Assembly: GCA_963812245.1 (NCBI GenBank)
Contig: CAWEUK010000002.1
Span: forward strand, 930,001-994,000
From: Salsipaludibacter sp963812245
GTDB lineage: Bacteria > Actinomycetota > Nitriliruptoria > Nitriliruptorales > Nitriliruptoraceae
Length of the DNA: 64,000 bases
Reading direction: 5' to 3'
This document shows, in pieces, positions 34,613 through 44,797 of this stretch. Position numbers and translations under genes: made by a program. The notes below the pieces were generated by a model, which was not told the DNA's origin, did not search any database, and was given only the letters and a program-made list of their open reading frames with translations. The number at the start of each line of letters is the position of its first letter. The first letter of the stretch is position 1.

Positions 34613-37508
34613 GTGGCGGACGACCGGCACGGCGACCTGGTGGGCGCGTTGCGTGGCGCGGGTCTCGACGATGTCGACGATTCCGTGCTGGCGCGCGCCA
34701 TGCACGCCCAGGACGCTTCACTGCACCGGGTCGTGCCCCGGGTGGTGGTCGCGCCCCGCGATGCCGACGACGTCGCGGCGCTGGTCGCGGTGGCACGGGC
34801 AACCGGCGTGCCGATCACGGCGCGGGGTGCCGGCACCTCGATCGCCGGCAACGCCATCGGGCCCGGCATCGTCGTCGACTTCCGCCGCCACATGGACCGA
34901 ATCCTGCACCTGGGGCCGGATCGCGCCATCGTGCAACCCGGAGTGGTGCTCGACGACCTGCAACGGGCTGCCGCGGTGAACGGCGTGCGGTTCGGGGCGG
35001 AGCCCGCGACGCATTCGCGCGCCACCCTCGGGGGCATGGTCGGCAACAACTCCTGCGGCGCCCGTGCCCTGGGCTACGGGCGCACCAGTGACGGGGTCGC
35101 CGCCCTGGCACTGGTGACCGGGGCAGGGGGACACCGTCACGCTTGGCGAGGACCGCGAACTCGCGGGTCTGGCCCCCGGTGACCTCCGCACGCGAGCACG
35201 GCTGGTGGCCGGACTGGTGGCGATCGGACGCGACCACGTCGACTCGATCCGCACCGAGTTCGCCCGCGTGCCGCGGCAGGTGTCGGGCTACGCGCTCGAG
35301 CACCTGGTGGCGAAGGCCGACGGGGCAATGGCCACGCGGGCACCCGCTCGCGTGCTGGCCGGCAGCGAGGGCACGTTGGGCCTCACGACTGCGATCGAGC
35401 TCGACCTGGTCGCGGTGCCGGTGCACACCGTCCTGGTGGTGCTCGGGTATCCCGACCTGCCCGCGGCCGCCGACGCCGTCCCGGCACTGCTGGCCCACCG
35501 GCCGGTCGCGATCGAGGGGCTCGATGCACGGATCGTCGATGCCGTCCGCGGACGCCGGGCCGATGTCGACATCCCGCCCCTGCCGGACGGCGGGGGGTGG
35601 CTGTTCGTCGAACTGGGTGGCGACGACCCGACCCAACTGGTCGCGGCGGCCGCCGCGGTGGTGGCGGATGCCGCGGCAACCGGGGCCGTGGTCGTCACCG
35701 ATGCTGGCGAGGCCCGCGCGCTGTGGGCCATCCGGGAGGCAGGTGCCGGGCTTGCCGCGGTGGCGCCGTCGGGTCGACCGGGGCATGCCGGCTGGGAGGA
35801 CTCGGCCGTGGCTCCCGAGAGGTTGGGCGGCTACCTGCGCGACCTCGAGGGCCTGATGAGCGACACACGGCCTCACCGGGATGCCCTACGGCCACTTCGG
35901 TGACGGCTGCCTCCACGTCCGCCTGGACTTCGCCCTGCGCTCGGCGGACGGCGCGGCGCAGTATCGACGGTTCATGGAGGCGGCCACGGACCTGGTCATC
36001 AGCCACGGCGGCACGACGTCGGGCGAGCACGGTGACGGTCGCATGCGTGGGTGGTTGCTGGAGCGCCTCCACAGTCCCGACGGACGTCGCCGCGATGCGC
36101 CGGGTCAAGACGCTGTTCGACCCCGACGGCATCTGCAATCCCGGCATCATCATCGACCCCGTCGCAGGCGATCGCGACCTGCGCGCGGTCGGCGTCGAGG
36201 TCGTGCCGGCCGCCGGGTTCGCCATGACCGCCGACGACGGTGACCTCACCACCGCGACGCACAGGTGCACGGGGGTCGGCGCGTGCGTCGCCACGACGCC
36301 CGACACCGCCGTGATGTGTCCGTCCTGGCGCGCCACCCAGCCGGGAACAGGACAGCACCCGTGGCCGAGCCCGGGTGCTGCAGGAGGTGCTGCGCGGCGA
36401 CCTGGTCGCGGACGTGGACGATCCGGCCGTCACCGAGGCGCTGGACCTGTGCCTGTCGTGCAAGGCGTGCGCCAGCGACTGTCCCACCGGTGTGGACATG
36501 GCCAGGCTGAAGTCCGAGGTGCTGCATCGCCGTCGTGGCCGTGTCACCTCGTGGATCCCCGATCCGCTGGGTGACCTGCCACGGCTGGCTGACCTCGCGG
36601 CCCGCGTGCCCGGCCTCGCCAACCGGTCCCTCGTCGGCACCGGGTCTGTCGGGACTGTTCGAAGCGGGCTGGCCGACGTGGATCCGCGCAGGTCGCTGCC
36701 GGCCTTCGCCCCTGCCACCTTCCAGGTGGTGTACGAACGAGGCCAGCGCGGCGGACGGGTGCCGCAGGCCCCCACGCCTGTCGGCAGGGTGGTGCTGTGG
36801 GTCGACACGTTCACCGACCACTTCGCCCCCCAGGCCGCGGTCGCGACGCTGCGCGTCCTGGTGGCAGCCGGCTTCGACGTCGAGGTCGTGACCGACGACG
36901 CCTGTTGTGGCCTGACCTCGATCACGACCGGCGACCTCGATGCGGCCAAGGCTCGCCTGCGACATCTCGTCACCGTGCTCGGTGCCAGCGGCGGGGGAGA
37001 CGTGGCGGTGCCGATCGTCGGGGTGGAACCGCCCTGCGTTGCTGCCGTGCGCGACGACCTGCCCGACCTGCTGCCCGACGAACCCGGGATGCCGGCCGTC
37101 GTGGCGCGGGTGCGCACGTTGGCCGAGGTGCTGGCGACCCGGCGACCCGACTGGTCACCGCCGTCGCTGATCGGTCGCACCGTCGTGGTGCAGCCCCACT
37201 GTCACCAGTACGCGGTGATGGGCTTTGCTCCCGACCGCGCCATCCTGGCCGCGACCGGCGCCGACGTGGTCACCGTCGGAGGCTGCTGCGGACTGGCCGG
37301 CAACTGGGGCCTCGAACGTGGCCACCATGATGTCTCGGTTGCCATCGCCAACCAGCAACTGCTCCCGGCCGTCGCGGCTGCGCCCGATGACGCCATCGTG
37401 GTCGCGGACGGGTTCTCGTGTCGCACGCAACTCGCCGACCTGGCCGACCGGCGCGCCCACCACCTCGCCGAGGTCCTCCTCCACGGCGCCGCCCTCCCCA
37501 CCACCTGA
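34613..37508 (+). CDS. FAD-linked and Fe-S-binding 2-hydroxyacid oxidoreductase, frame broken by four indels
   Basis: About 965 aa as joined. The N-terminal part is a PCMH-type FAD domain (RGAGTSIAGNAIGPGIVVDF; GGMVGNNSCGARALGYGRT) and FAD-oxidase C domain (MPYGHFGDGCLHVRLDF, HGGTTSGEHGDGRMRGWLL, LFDPDGICNPG). The C-terminal part carries Fe-S motifs CTGVGACV...MCPSWRAT and CLSCKACASDCPTG, then two CCG domains (DDACCGLTS; VGGCCGLAGNWG). This is the Dld/GlcD-GlcF fused type that oxidises D-lactate or D-2-hydroxyglutarate. Shifts lie near 35125 (a G5 run), 35868, 36090 and 36345; each is repaired by one base. GTG at 34613 has GGAGG 5 nt upstream. Confidence 0.85.
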
Positions 37509-37531
37509 CCCACCTCGACCCACCACCCTCA

Positions 37532-37740
37532 CGACTCTTGGGGGGCAGCGTTCTCCTGGGCGGACGCTGGAGACCGACAGTCGGTGAGGCGGTGCCTGGC
37601 TCGCGACTCTTGGGGGGCGGCGTTCTTCGGGGCGGACGCTGGAGACCAACGGTCGGTGAGGCGGTGCCTGGCTCGCGACTCTTGGGGGCCGGCGTTCTGC
37701 GGGGCGGACGCTGGAGACCACCAGTCGTGGGGCGGTGTGG
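37532..37740. repeat. 72-bp tandem repeat, three copies
   Basis: Units begin CGACTCTTGGGGG at 37532, 37604 and 37676 and contain the shared core GGGCGGACGCTGGAGACC and GTGAGGCGGTGCCTGGCTCG. Copies 1 and 2 are nearly identical over 72 bp; the third is truncated and diverges after about 57 bp. There are no unique spacers, so it is a minisatellite, not a CRISPR. Confidence 0.9.
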
Positions 37741-37830
37741 GCGCCGCGGGGCTGCGTTGGGGCAGCGGTGGGCCCGCGGGGCTGCGTGGGGCAGCGGTGG
37801 TTGGGCCCGGCTGGGGTGCGGGGCAGCAGT
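37741..37830. repeat. 30-bp degenerate tandem repeat
   Basis: Three imperfect units related to GCGGGGCTGCGTGGGGCAGC (37741-37770, 37771-37800 and about 37801-37830) directly follow the 72-bp array. Confidence 0.7.
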
Positions 37831-37831
37831 G

Positions 37832-37857
37832 GCGGCGGCCGGGGGAGCGGCCGCCGC
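37832..37857. terminator. Terminator-like hairpin at the transketolase 3' end
   Basis: GCGGCGGCC (37832-37840) pairs with GGCCGCCGC (37849-37857) over an 8-nt loop, adjoining the transketolase stop codon at 37860-37862. No T-run follows on either strand. Confidence 0.55.
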
Positions 37858-37859
37858 GA

Positions 37860-39820
37860 TCAGGCGATGAGGTCGCGGGCGTGGGCGACGACGTTGTCGA
37901 CGTTGATGCCCAGGCGTGCCAGTGCGACCTCACCCGGCGCGGACTCGCCGAAACGGTCGATGCCGATCGAGTCGTCGGCCCATGCAGCCCACCCGAAGGT
38001 CGACCCGGCCTCGACCGACAGCACCGGCACGTCGTCGGGCAGGACGCTGCGCTGGACCTCGTTGGACTGCGCTGCGAAGCGATCCCACGACGGCATCGAC
38101 ACGACCCGCGCGGCGATGTCCTCCAACGCCAGCACCTCGGCCGCCTCCACGCACAGGGACACCTCGGACCCGGTGCCCAGCAACACGACGTCGGCCGGGC
38201 CGTCGGTGTCGCGCACGACGCCGGCGCCGGTCTCGACCGCCGATCCGTCGGTGGTGACGGTCGACGCCCTGGCGGGTCAGGATCAGCGCGGTGGGGCCGT
38301 CGGTGCCGAGGGCGATCGCGGAAGGCCTCGGCGACCTCGTTGGCGTCCGCCGGCCGGATCACCTGCAGGTTCGGCATGCCGCGCAGGCGACGACAGGTGC
38401 TCGACGGGCTGGTGGGTGGGGCCGTCCTCGCCGACACCGACCGAGTCGTGGGTCCACACGAACACGCACTTGGCATGCGACATCGCGGCCAGCCGGACCG
38501 GTGGACGCATGTAGTCCAGGAACGTGAAGAACGTGCCGCCCAGCGGGATCACGCCACCGTGGCGTGCCATGCCGACCAGGGCCGAGCCCATCCCGTGCTC
38601 GCGGATGCCGAAGTGGAACTGGCGGCCAGCCGGGTTGTCCGCGGTGTGGATGCCCGCGCCCTCGAGTCCGGTCCCGGTCGAACCGGTGAGGTCGGCCGAG
38701 CCGGACAGCATCGTGGGAATCAGGTCGACCGTTGCGTCCAGCACCTTCTGGATCGCCTGGCGGGTCGCCAACTTCTCGCCGTCGTCCCACGACGGCAGGG
38801 CATCCTCCCACCCCGCGAGACCGGTCTGGTCCCAGGCAGCGATCCACGCCGGATCGGTGACGACGTCGGCGTTGCGCTCGGTCCAGGCGGCGCGGGCTGC
38901 GGCGCCTCGCTCGGCGACGTGCGACCGGTAGGCATCGACCAGGTCGTCGGGGGCCCAGAACGGTTCGTCCGGGATGCCCATGACCTCCTTGGTGCGGGTG
39001 ATGTCGTCGTGGTCGAAGGCCAGCCCGTGGGCCGAGTGGTCGTCGGTGTGGTCGGGCGAGGGCGTGCCGATGTGGGTGCGCAGGACCAACAGCGACGGCT
39101 TGTCGGTGACCTCCTTGGAGGCCAGCAACGCCGCCTCCAGCGCATCGGCGTCGTCACCGATGTCGCCCAGTTCGACCACGTCCCAGCCATAGGCAGCGAA
39201 TCGTGCCCCGACGTCCTCCCTGGTCGCCAGCGACGTGTCCCCGTCGATCGTGATGTGGTTGCTGTCGAAGATGACGGTCAGGTTGCCCAGTCCGAGGTTG
39301 CCGGCCAGCCCGCCGGCCTCGTGGCTGACGCCCTCCATCATGCAGCCGTCGCCCGCGATCACCCAGGTGTGGTGGTCGATGGCGTCGGCGCCGAACCGCG
39401 CCCGCAGGTGACGCTCCGCGATGGCCATGCCGACGCCGTTGGCCAGCCCCTGGCCCAGCGGTCCCGTCGTCACCTCGACTCCGACGGTGTGACCGGCCTC
39501 GGGGTGCCCGGGTGTGCTCGACTCCCACTGGCGGAAGTCACGCAGGTCGTCCAGTTCGAGTCCGTAGCCGGTGAGGTAGAGCATCGAGTACTGCAGGATC
39601 GACGCATGCCCGGCCGACAGGATGAAGCGGTCGCGATCCACCCATTCGGGTCGGCGGGGTCGTGCTTCATGACGCGGCTGTAGAGCACGTGCGCCAACGG
39701 GGCCAGCGCCATGGCGGTGCCCTGGTGACCCGAGTTCGCGGCGCGGGGTGCGTCCATGGCGAAGCCACGGATCACGGAAACGGCATCGTCGAGGTCGACT
39801 TGGCTGGAGGATGCTGACAC
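37860..39820 (-). CDS. tkt: Transketolase, frame broken by at least four indels
   Basis: About 654 aa as joined. TPP enzyme linking pentose phosphates and glycolysis. Motifs in order: NSGHQGTAMALAPL, RFILSAGHAS, GHTVGVEVTTGPLGQG, GDGCMMEG (TPP), GSADLTGS, FGIREHGMGSALVGMA, GEDGPTHQPVEHL, GMPNLQVIRPADANEV and LGTGSEVSLC. Frame changes lie near 39648, 38395, 38320 and 38275; each flank is collinear with the family and one base restores each junction. GTG at 39820 with GAGG 5 nt upstream. The xylose pathway at the left of the window feeds this enzyme, but they are 36 kb apart. Confidence 0.9.
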
Positions 39821-40012
39821 GACTGCCTCGCTTGGGGTGAGGTGGAGGAGGTTGGAAGGTGTGGAGGACCGGGTGACTGCGCTGCAGCCGTTGCACTGTT
39901 GCGGCGTCGTCTGCTGGCGTGTTCACCCGCCACGGACGCAGTGACGGTGCAGGGTAGGCGCGCGATGCCGCACGGCCGCATCCGACCGGTCGGGCGACGA
40001 CGGTCGATCGAG

Positions 40013-41100
40013 TCAGGTGGGCGAGGAGCGGTGAGGGATGGACTCGTCCGACGGGCTCGCCATGGCCCAGCGTGCGAGGGGCGATGGCGTCGGCGACGGC
40101 AGCGGGTGTCCATGCCCGTCGTGGCCAGCAGCGCCAGGCCGGCGACCATCGCAGCCCGATCGTTGCCGTCCAGCACCTTGACGGCGACCCCGTGTCCGTC
40201 GGCCGAACCCAGCGCCATGACGGCCTCGGCGCCACCCTTGGCGACGACGCCGTCCAGTTCCTGCATCACGATGGTGTCGTCGGCGCCGACGCCGGCGATC
40301 GTCCACGGATGTGCCCGCATGGCACGGCCGATCACGCCCAGCGCGGTCGCGACGTCGTCGCGTGTCACGGCGTCAGGATCGGTGCGGCGCGCGACGGGCC
40401 CGGTCGGCTCCGCGGCCGTGGCAGCACCCAGCCGCCCCATGGCCGTGGCCAGCCCGCGCACGGTCGTCGTGGACAACGGCGCACCACAGCCATCGATGCC
40501 GATCGTGGTGACCTCGACGCCGGTGGCGATCTCGACGACGCGTCGCGCCAGCACCTGCAGGGGATGGTCGGGATCCCGGTAGGTCGACGGGTCCCAGCCG
40601 GCGGCGACGCACGCTGCCAGCATGCCGGCGTGCTTGCCGGAGCAGTTCATGGCCACGCGCGTCGGTCCACCGCCTGCCTGCAGGACGGCGGCCCGCGCCC
40701 AGTCCTCGCTCGGCAGTGCCGGTGGCGTCTGCAGGTCGTCGACCGACAGGCCGACGTCGGTCAACAGTTCGGTGACAAGGGCGACGTGGTCGGGGTGGCC
40801 GCGGTGGCTCGCGGCAGCGAATGCCAACTTCGCATCGGCCAGGTCGGCGCCTGCCAGCAGCACGGCAGCCGCCTGGAATGGCTTGAGTGACGAGCGTGGG
40901 AAGCACTGGGTGTCGGGGTCACCGACAGCCGCGACCAGGGTGGCGTCACGATCGACCACGGCAGCGTGGCCGAGGTGACGCGACTCGATGAAGCCCGATC
41001 GCGTCACGACTGCCAGCTCGGCCGCGTCCCGCGACACCCCCGGCCATCCGTCGGGCACTGCCAGCAGGGCGTCGGTCGGATCGCCGGGAGGGACGGGCAT
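40013..41100 (-). CDS. Bacterial-type asparaginase (PF06089 family), frame broken near the C-terminus
   Basis: About 360 aa. Motifs of the asparaginase II family of actinobacteria and rhizobia: FIESRHLGHAAVVD, CFPRSSLKPFQAAAVL with the likely nucleophile region, MNCSGKHAGML and GIDGCGAPLSTTT. The frame is intact from 41100 to about 40110, then changes (TGMDT / PAAVADAIAP...GHGEPVGRVHP). The exact end is uncertain: the first plausible stop at 40013 is in a third frame, so a second indel near 40050 is assumed. It would hydrolyse L-asparagine to aspartate in the cytoplasm. It lies between tkt and the divergent paaA. Confidence 0.8.
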
Positions 41101-41226
41101 GGCGGGTCCAGTGCTGGGATCGAGAACGGGATGGTAGGCGGCGTGTGCGCTCAGCCATCGCGCCGGACAGGATCGGGATGGTGTCGTCGATAGGCTTGGG
41201 ACACCGCCATCCTCGGAAGGCATGTC

Positions 41227-42178
41227 ATGGCCGGACTGATCCCCACGCGCGACCAGATGGACGCCCGCACCGCCGAATTCGTCGACCACATCCATGGCGG
41301 CGGCAAGGTCGAGGCAACCGACTGGATGCCCGAGATCTACCGCCGTCTCAACCTCAAGTTCATCGAGATGCACGCGAACTCGGAGATCATGGGCGCACTG
41401 CCCGAACGCGAGTGGATCGCGCGCGCCCCGAGCCTGCGCCGCAAGCGCTCGCTGGCTGCCAAGGTGCAGGACGAGGTCGGCCACGGCCAACTGATCTACC
41501 GCGTGGCCGAATCGCTGGGCAAGCCCCGCAGCCAGATGTATGCCGACCTGGTCGCGGGTCGTGGTCGCTTCCACAACGTCTTCCACTATCCGACCTTCAC
41601 GTGGGGCGACGTGGCCTGCATCGGCTTCCTGGTCGATGGCGCCGCGATCGTGACGCAACGCGCGCTGACCGACACGTCGTATGCCCCCTACCTGCGCGTG
41701 ATGCGGCGGGTCGTGGCCGAGGAGTCGCTGCACTACCGCCACGGCGAGGACATCCTGCTGGCGCTGGCCAGCGGCACGGACGAACAGTTCGCCATGCTGC
41801 AGGAGGCCGTCGAACCGCTGGTGGACGCCAATCCTGCACTTCTTCGGCACGGACACACCGCGTGACGCGGATCCCTCCATCTTCTGGGGCATCAAGCCCC
41901 GGACCAACGAGGAGTCGCGCCAGGAGTGGATGACCACCTACATCCCGAAGTTGTGGGACGTGGGGATCAGCCTGCCGGACCCGACCCTGGACTGGGATCC
42001 GACCACGAAGGTCTGGAGCTACCAGGAGCCGGACTGGCAGGAACTGGCCGACCTGGTCAAGGGCGAACCGTCCGAGGCCACGGCCTCACGACTGGCCTGG
42101 AAGCAGGCCCTGGCCCGCAACAACGACTGGATCCGCGAGGTCGTCCTGGGCGAGCCGGCCCCGGTGTTGGCCGCGTGA
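41227..42178 (+). CDS. paaA: 1,2-phenylacetyl-CoA epoxidase catalytic subunit PaaA, frame broken by one indel
   Basis: About 317 aa. Diiron oxygenase alpha subunit that epoxidises the ring of phenylacetyl-CoA. Diiron ligand motifs are visible: KVQDEVGHGQLIY and VAEESLHYRHGED. The conserved C-terminal half begins RWWTPILHFFGTD and continues PSIFWGIKPRTNEESRQEW, but in a shifted frame; an extra base near 41817 makes the ORF read PLVDANPAL and stop early at 41865. Removing it restores the full protein. The stop overlaps paaB (TGATG). Confidence 0.93.
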
Positions 42179-42622
42179 TGGAGGATGGCACGGTGGCGCA
42201 CGACGAGACGTCCGGCGACGTGGCACCGGCCGCGTCCGCCGACGAGCACGATCCCACCGAGGCCCTGCCGGTCGAGACCATGTGGGAGGTCTTCGGACGG
42301 CGCCGCATCAACGATGCGCTCGAGCACGTCGGCCAGATCCATGCCGGGGATCGCGACACGGCGTTGCTGCTGGCGCGCGAGACGCACTTCCGCCACGAGG
42401 AGGCAGTCGACTACGCGGTCGTGCGCAGTGACCAACTGCATCGCCTGGCGAGATCCCTCCATCCTCGAACGTCGGGTGGACATCGACTACCGACTGCAGC
42501 GGGGCTACTCGGGGTTCCGCGACAAGCGCGCGAATGCCCGCGAGGCAGCGGCTCGCCGGGGCCTCCAGGACCTGCAGACACGTCCGGCGCCTGGTCGCGA
42601 CGTCGCATCGGAGGCGTCATGA
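42178..42622 (+). CDS. paaB: Phenylacetyl-CoA epoxidase subunit PaaB, frame broken by one indel
   Basis: About 148 aa as joined. MWEVFGRRRINDALEHVGQ and ALLLARETHFRHEEAVDYAVV match the PaaB fold that bridges the PaaA/PaaC complex; the C-terminal part PSILERRVDIDYRLQRGYSGF follows in another frame after one extra base near 42450. The 35-residue acidic N-terminal extension and the C-terminal extension make it longer than the roughly 95-aa proteobacterial form. The ATG overlaps the paaA stop and the TGA overlaps the paaC ATG. Confidence 0.88.
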
Positions 42623-43454
42623 CCAGCCTGCGTGCGGCCCCGGGCGTGAGCATCGCGTCGGCGTTGGCAGCCCCGCGATCACGGTTGCTGTTGGTGCTGG
42701 GCGACGACGACCTGATCACCGGCCACCGCGCCTCGTACTGGACCGGGGTGGCGCCGGCGATCGAGATGGACCTGGCCTTCGCGACCATCGCACAGGACGG
42801 CATCAACCATGCCGACCTGTGGTACCAGCTGATCATGGGCACCGAGTTGGCCGGCAACGACCCACAGGTCCGCGCGGCCGTGGACGCCATCGGCCTGGGT
42901 CGTGAGCCCGGTGACTACCGCCATGCGATCCTGTGCGAGCGGCCGCCCGGCGACATCGCCTTCTCGGTTGCGCGCCACATCGTCGTGGACCACGTCATCG
43001 CAACGCGACTGGAGGTCCTGACGGATTCACAGCGACCAGGACATCGCCACCCTGGCAGGCAAGATCGCGTGGGAACAGCGCTACCACCTGCAGCACGCGG
43101 TTCGCTACCTGGGCCTGCTGGCCGCGGCCGAGCCTGCCCACCGTGACCGTTTCGTCACGGCACTGGAGCGAGTGGTCCCGGAGGCCTTCGGCATGTTCGA
43201 GTCCTTCGAGGGCGAGGCGGAGGTGGTGGCGGACGGCACGCTGCCGCTGTCCCACGCCGGCATCCGCGATGCCTGGGTCGAGCGGATGCAGGGCGTGCTG
43301 GCACCGCATGGGCTGGATGCGATCATGCAGGTCGACGAGGTGCCCAGCGACGCGCTGGGTGGCCGTCGCGGCAGTGCACACCGCCGACTTCACCCAGGAG
43401 TTGTGGCCCGAGATGACCACGCTCTACCGCTCCGATCCCGCGGCGGTGTGGTGA
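42619..43454 (+). CDS. paaC: Phenylacetyl-CoA epoxidase structural subunit PaaC, frame broken by two indels
   Basis: About 278 aa as joined. N-terminal LVLGDDDLITGHRASYWTG and DLAFATIAQDGINHADLWYQ are diagnostic for PaaC. After a shift near 43022 the sequence resumes DQDIATLAGKIAWEQRYHLQH, a conserved helix, and after a second near 43360 it ends VAAVHTADFTQELWPEM. PaaC is the inactive ferritin-like partner that scaffolds PaaA. The ATG overlaps the paaB stop (ATGA). Confidence 0.9.
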
Positions 43455-44016
43455 CGGTGGTGACGCGACGACGCGGTGATGGCGCGGGTGCGGATGGCCG
43501 TCGAGGCGGTGCCGGATCCCGAGTTGCCGCCGGTGACCATCGGCATGCTCGGAATGGTGCACGACCTGGAGGTCGACGATGCCGGTCGCGTCCTGGTCGC
43601 CTTGCTGCCGACCTTCGCGGGGTGTCCGGCGACCGACATGATCCGCGAGGACGTCGTGGCCGCCGTCGCGCCCCTGCCCGGCGTCACCGACGTGGAGGTG
43701 GTGTTCCACTTCACGCCGGTGTGGACGCCCGATCGCATCGACGAGGAGGGGCGACGACGTCTGGCCGAGTTCGGCATCGCCCCGCCCCTGGGCGCGTCCG
43801 CGGACGACGATGGCGCGGCCGTCGGCCTCCAGCCTCCCGAGGGTGTCGATCGCACTCCCGATCGTGTCGGTGGTCGAGGCCACGAGCGGCCGTCGCTGTC
43901 CGTGGTGCGGGTCCACCGCGACCACCCGGGACTCCGCATTCGGGCCGACACCGTGCCGCGACATGTGGATGTGCGCGGACTGCCGCCAACCCTTCGAAGG
44001 CTTCAAGTCAGCCTGA
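43451..44016 (+). CDS. paaD: PaaD, Fe-S assembly factor of the phenylacetyl-CoA epoxidase; frame broken
   Basis: About 188 aa. The N-terminal MIP18/DUF59-type domain (AVEAVPDPELPPVTIGMLGMV; FAGCPATDMI) matures the Paa monooxygenase. The C-terminal zinc-binding tail CPWCGST...FGPTPC...CADCRQPFEGFK is present in another frame after a shift somewhere between 43740 and 43890. The first undisturbed start is GTG 43476 or ATG 43479. A GTG at 43451 overlapping the paaC stop (GTGA) gives a better N-terminus, MTVVT...DDAVMARV, if one further base near 43466 is dropped, and is used here. paaE (reductase) does not follow. Confidence 0.82.
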
Positions 44017-44043
44017 TGTCCCGGCTCGCGGCGGCCGGGTGGC

Positions 44044-44646
44044 TCACGTCGGTCGGGGACGCAGGTCTGCAATCACCGCCATCGTGTTCTGGGCGAGCAC
44101 GCTCTTGGCGAGTTCCAGGGGCAGGTCCGGATTGACCACCACCAGGCTGGCGATGCCATGGACGACCGACCACAGTCGAACGGCGATCGACAGCGGGTCG
44201 CCGGCGACGAGGACGCCGGCTTCCTGCGCGCGGAGGATGTTGCCGATCAGCTCACCGAGTCCGGCGGCGGCAGAAGGATCCACAGGGCCCGCAATTGGGT
44301 CGCCGGCTTCCACCGGGCGGTCCAGGAACAACACGCGGTACATGGCTGGGTTGGTGACGGCCCAGTCCAGGTACGCGACGCCGCGTTCGACCAGTTCATC
44401 CAGCGCGTCCTCAGGCAGACCAGGTTCGATGGTCTGGGCGAATTCCTCGTACTGGGTGCGACACACCTCGTGGAGCAGCGCCTGCTTGGTCGGGAAGTAG
44501 TAGTACAGCGACGGCGGGGTGCAGCCCACCGCAGCCACGACATCGTCGATTGCGACGTCGCGCGGATCCCCGTGTTCCGCCAACAGCGACGCGGTCGCGG
44601 CCAGGATCTGGCGTCGAAGCGCGCCGCGTGGTGCTCGATCGGCCAC
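44044..44646 (-). CDS. TetR/AcrR-family regulator
   Basis: 200 aa. N-terminal helix-turn-helix (about 10-58; VAIDDVVAAVGCTPPSLYYYFPTKQALL) and a C-terminal WHG-type ligand domain (VAYLDWAVTNPAMYRVLFLD). It is convergent with paaABCD (28 bp between stops) and divergent from the DUF998 gene. TetR-type PaaR repressors that respond to phenylacetyl-CoA are known in other bacteria, so control of paa is possible; control of the divergent DUF998 gene through the inverted repeat at 44767-44792 is equally likely. GTG start at 44646 with AGAGGGG upstream. Confidence 0.9.
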   Translation of the reverse strand: MADRAPRGALRRQILAATASLLAEHGDPRDVAIDDVVAAVGCTPPSLYYYFPTKQALLHEVCRTQYEEFAQTIEPGLPEDALDELVERGVAYLDWAVTNPAMYRVLFLDRPVEAGDPIAGPVDPSAAAGLGELIGNILRAQEAGVLVAGDPLSIAVRLWSVVHGIASLVVVNPDLPLELAKSVLAQNTMAVIADLRPRPT

Positions 44647-44766
44647 CTCAGACCCCTCTCTGCCGCTGGGTGAGCCTACAACTCGGTGTCGGTTGATCTG
44701 GGCACGCCGCGGCCTGCCCAGATCCGGGCCGCCACTGCCCGGTTGTGGAGGAGCCCATACTTAGTT

Positions 44767-44792
44767 ATCCTAGAATATAGTGAAACTAGGAT
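44767..44792. promoter_or_regulatory. Inverted repeat ATCCTAG-N12-CTAGGAT overlapping a promoter and RBS
   Basis: ATCCTAG (44767-44773) and CTAGGAT (44786-44792) flank an AT-rich 12-bp spacer that includes a TATAGT hexamer (44776-44781). The right arm contains the AGGA that serves as ribosome binding site of the DUF998 gene (ATG 44798). Binding here would block initiation, so it is a good TetR-type operator candidate for the divergent regulator. Confidence 0.5.
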
Positions 44793-44797
44793 CAAGC

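Larger units (their letters stand above)
37509..37859. other. Repeat-filled gap between convergent genes
   Basis: About 350 bp between the oxidoreductase and transketolase stops, made almost wholly of tandem repeats (72-bp and 30-bp units) and ending in a 9-bp hairpin. No gene was seen; long open frames arise because the repeat period is a multiple of three. Confidence 0.6.

Noticed and set aside
37532..37740. Possible CRISPR array
   Set aside because: The 72-bp units are contiguous with no unique spacers, and no cas genes are present.
37529..38476. A separate gene with 24-residue repeats next to transketolase
   Set aside because: It is the out-of-frame continuation of a shifted transketolase segment into the 72-bp repeat array.
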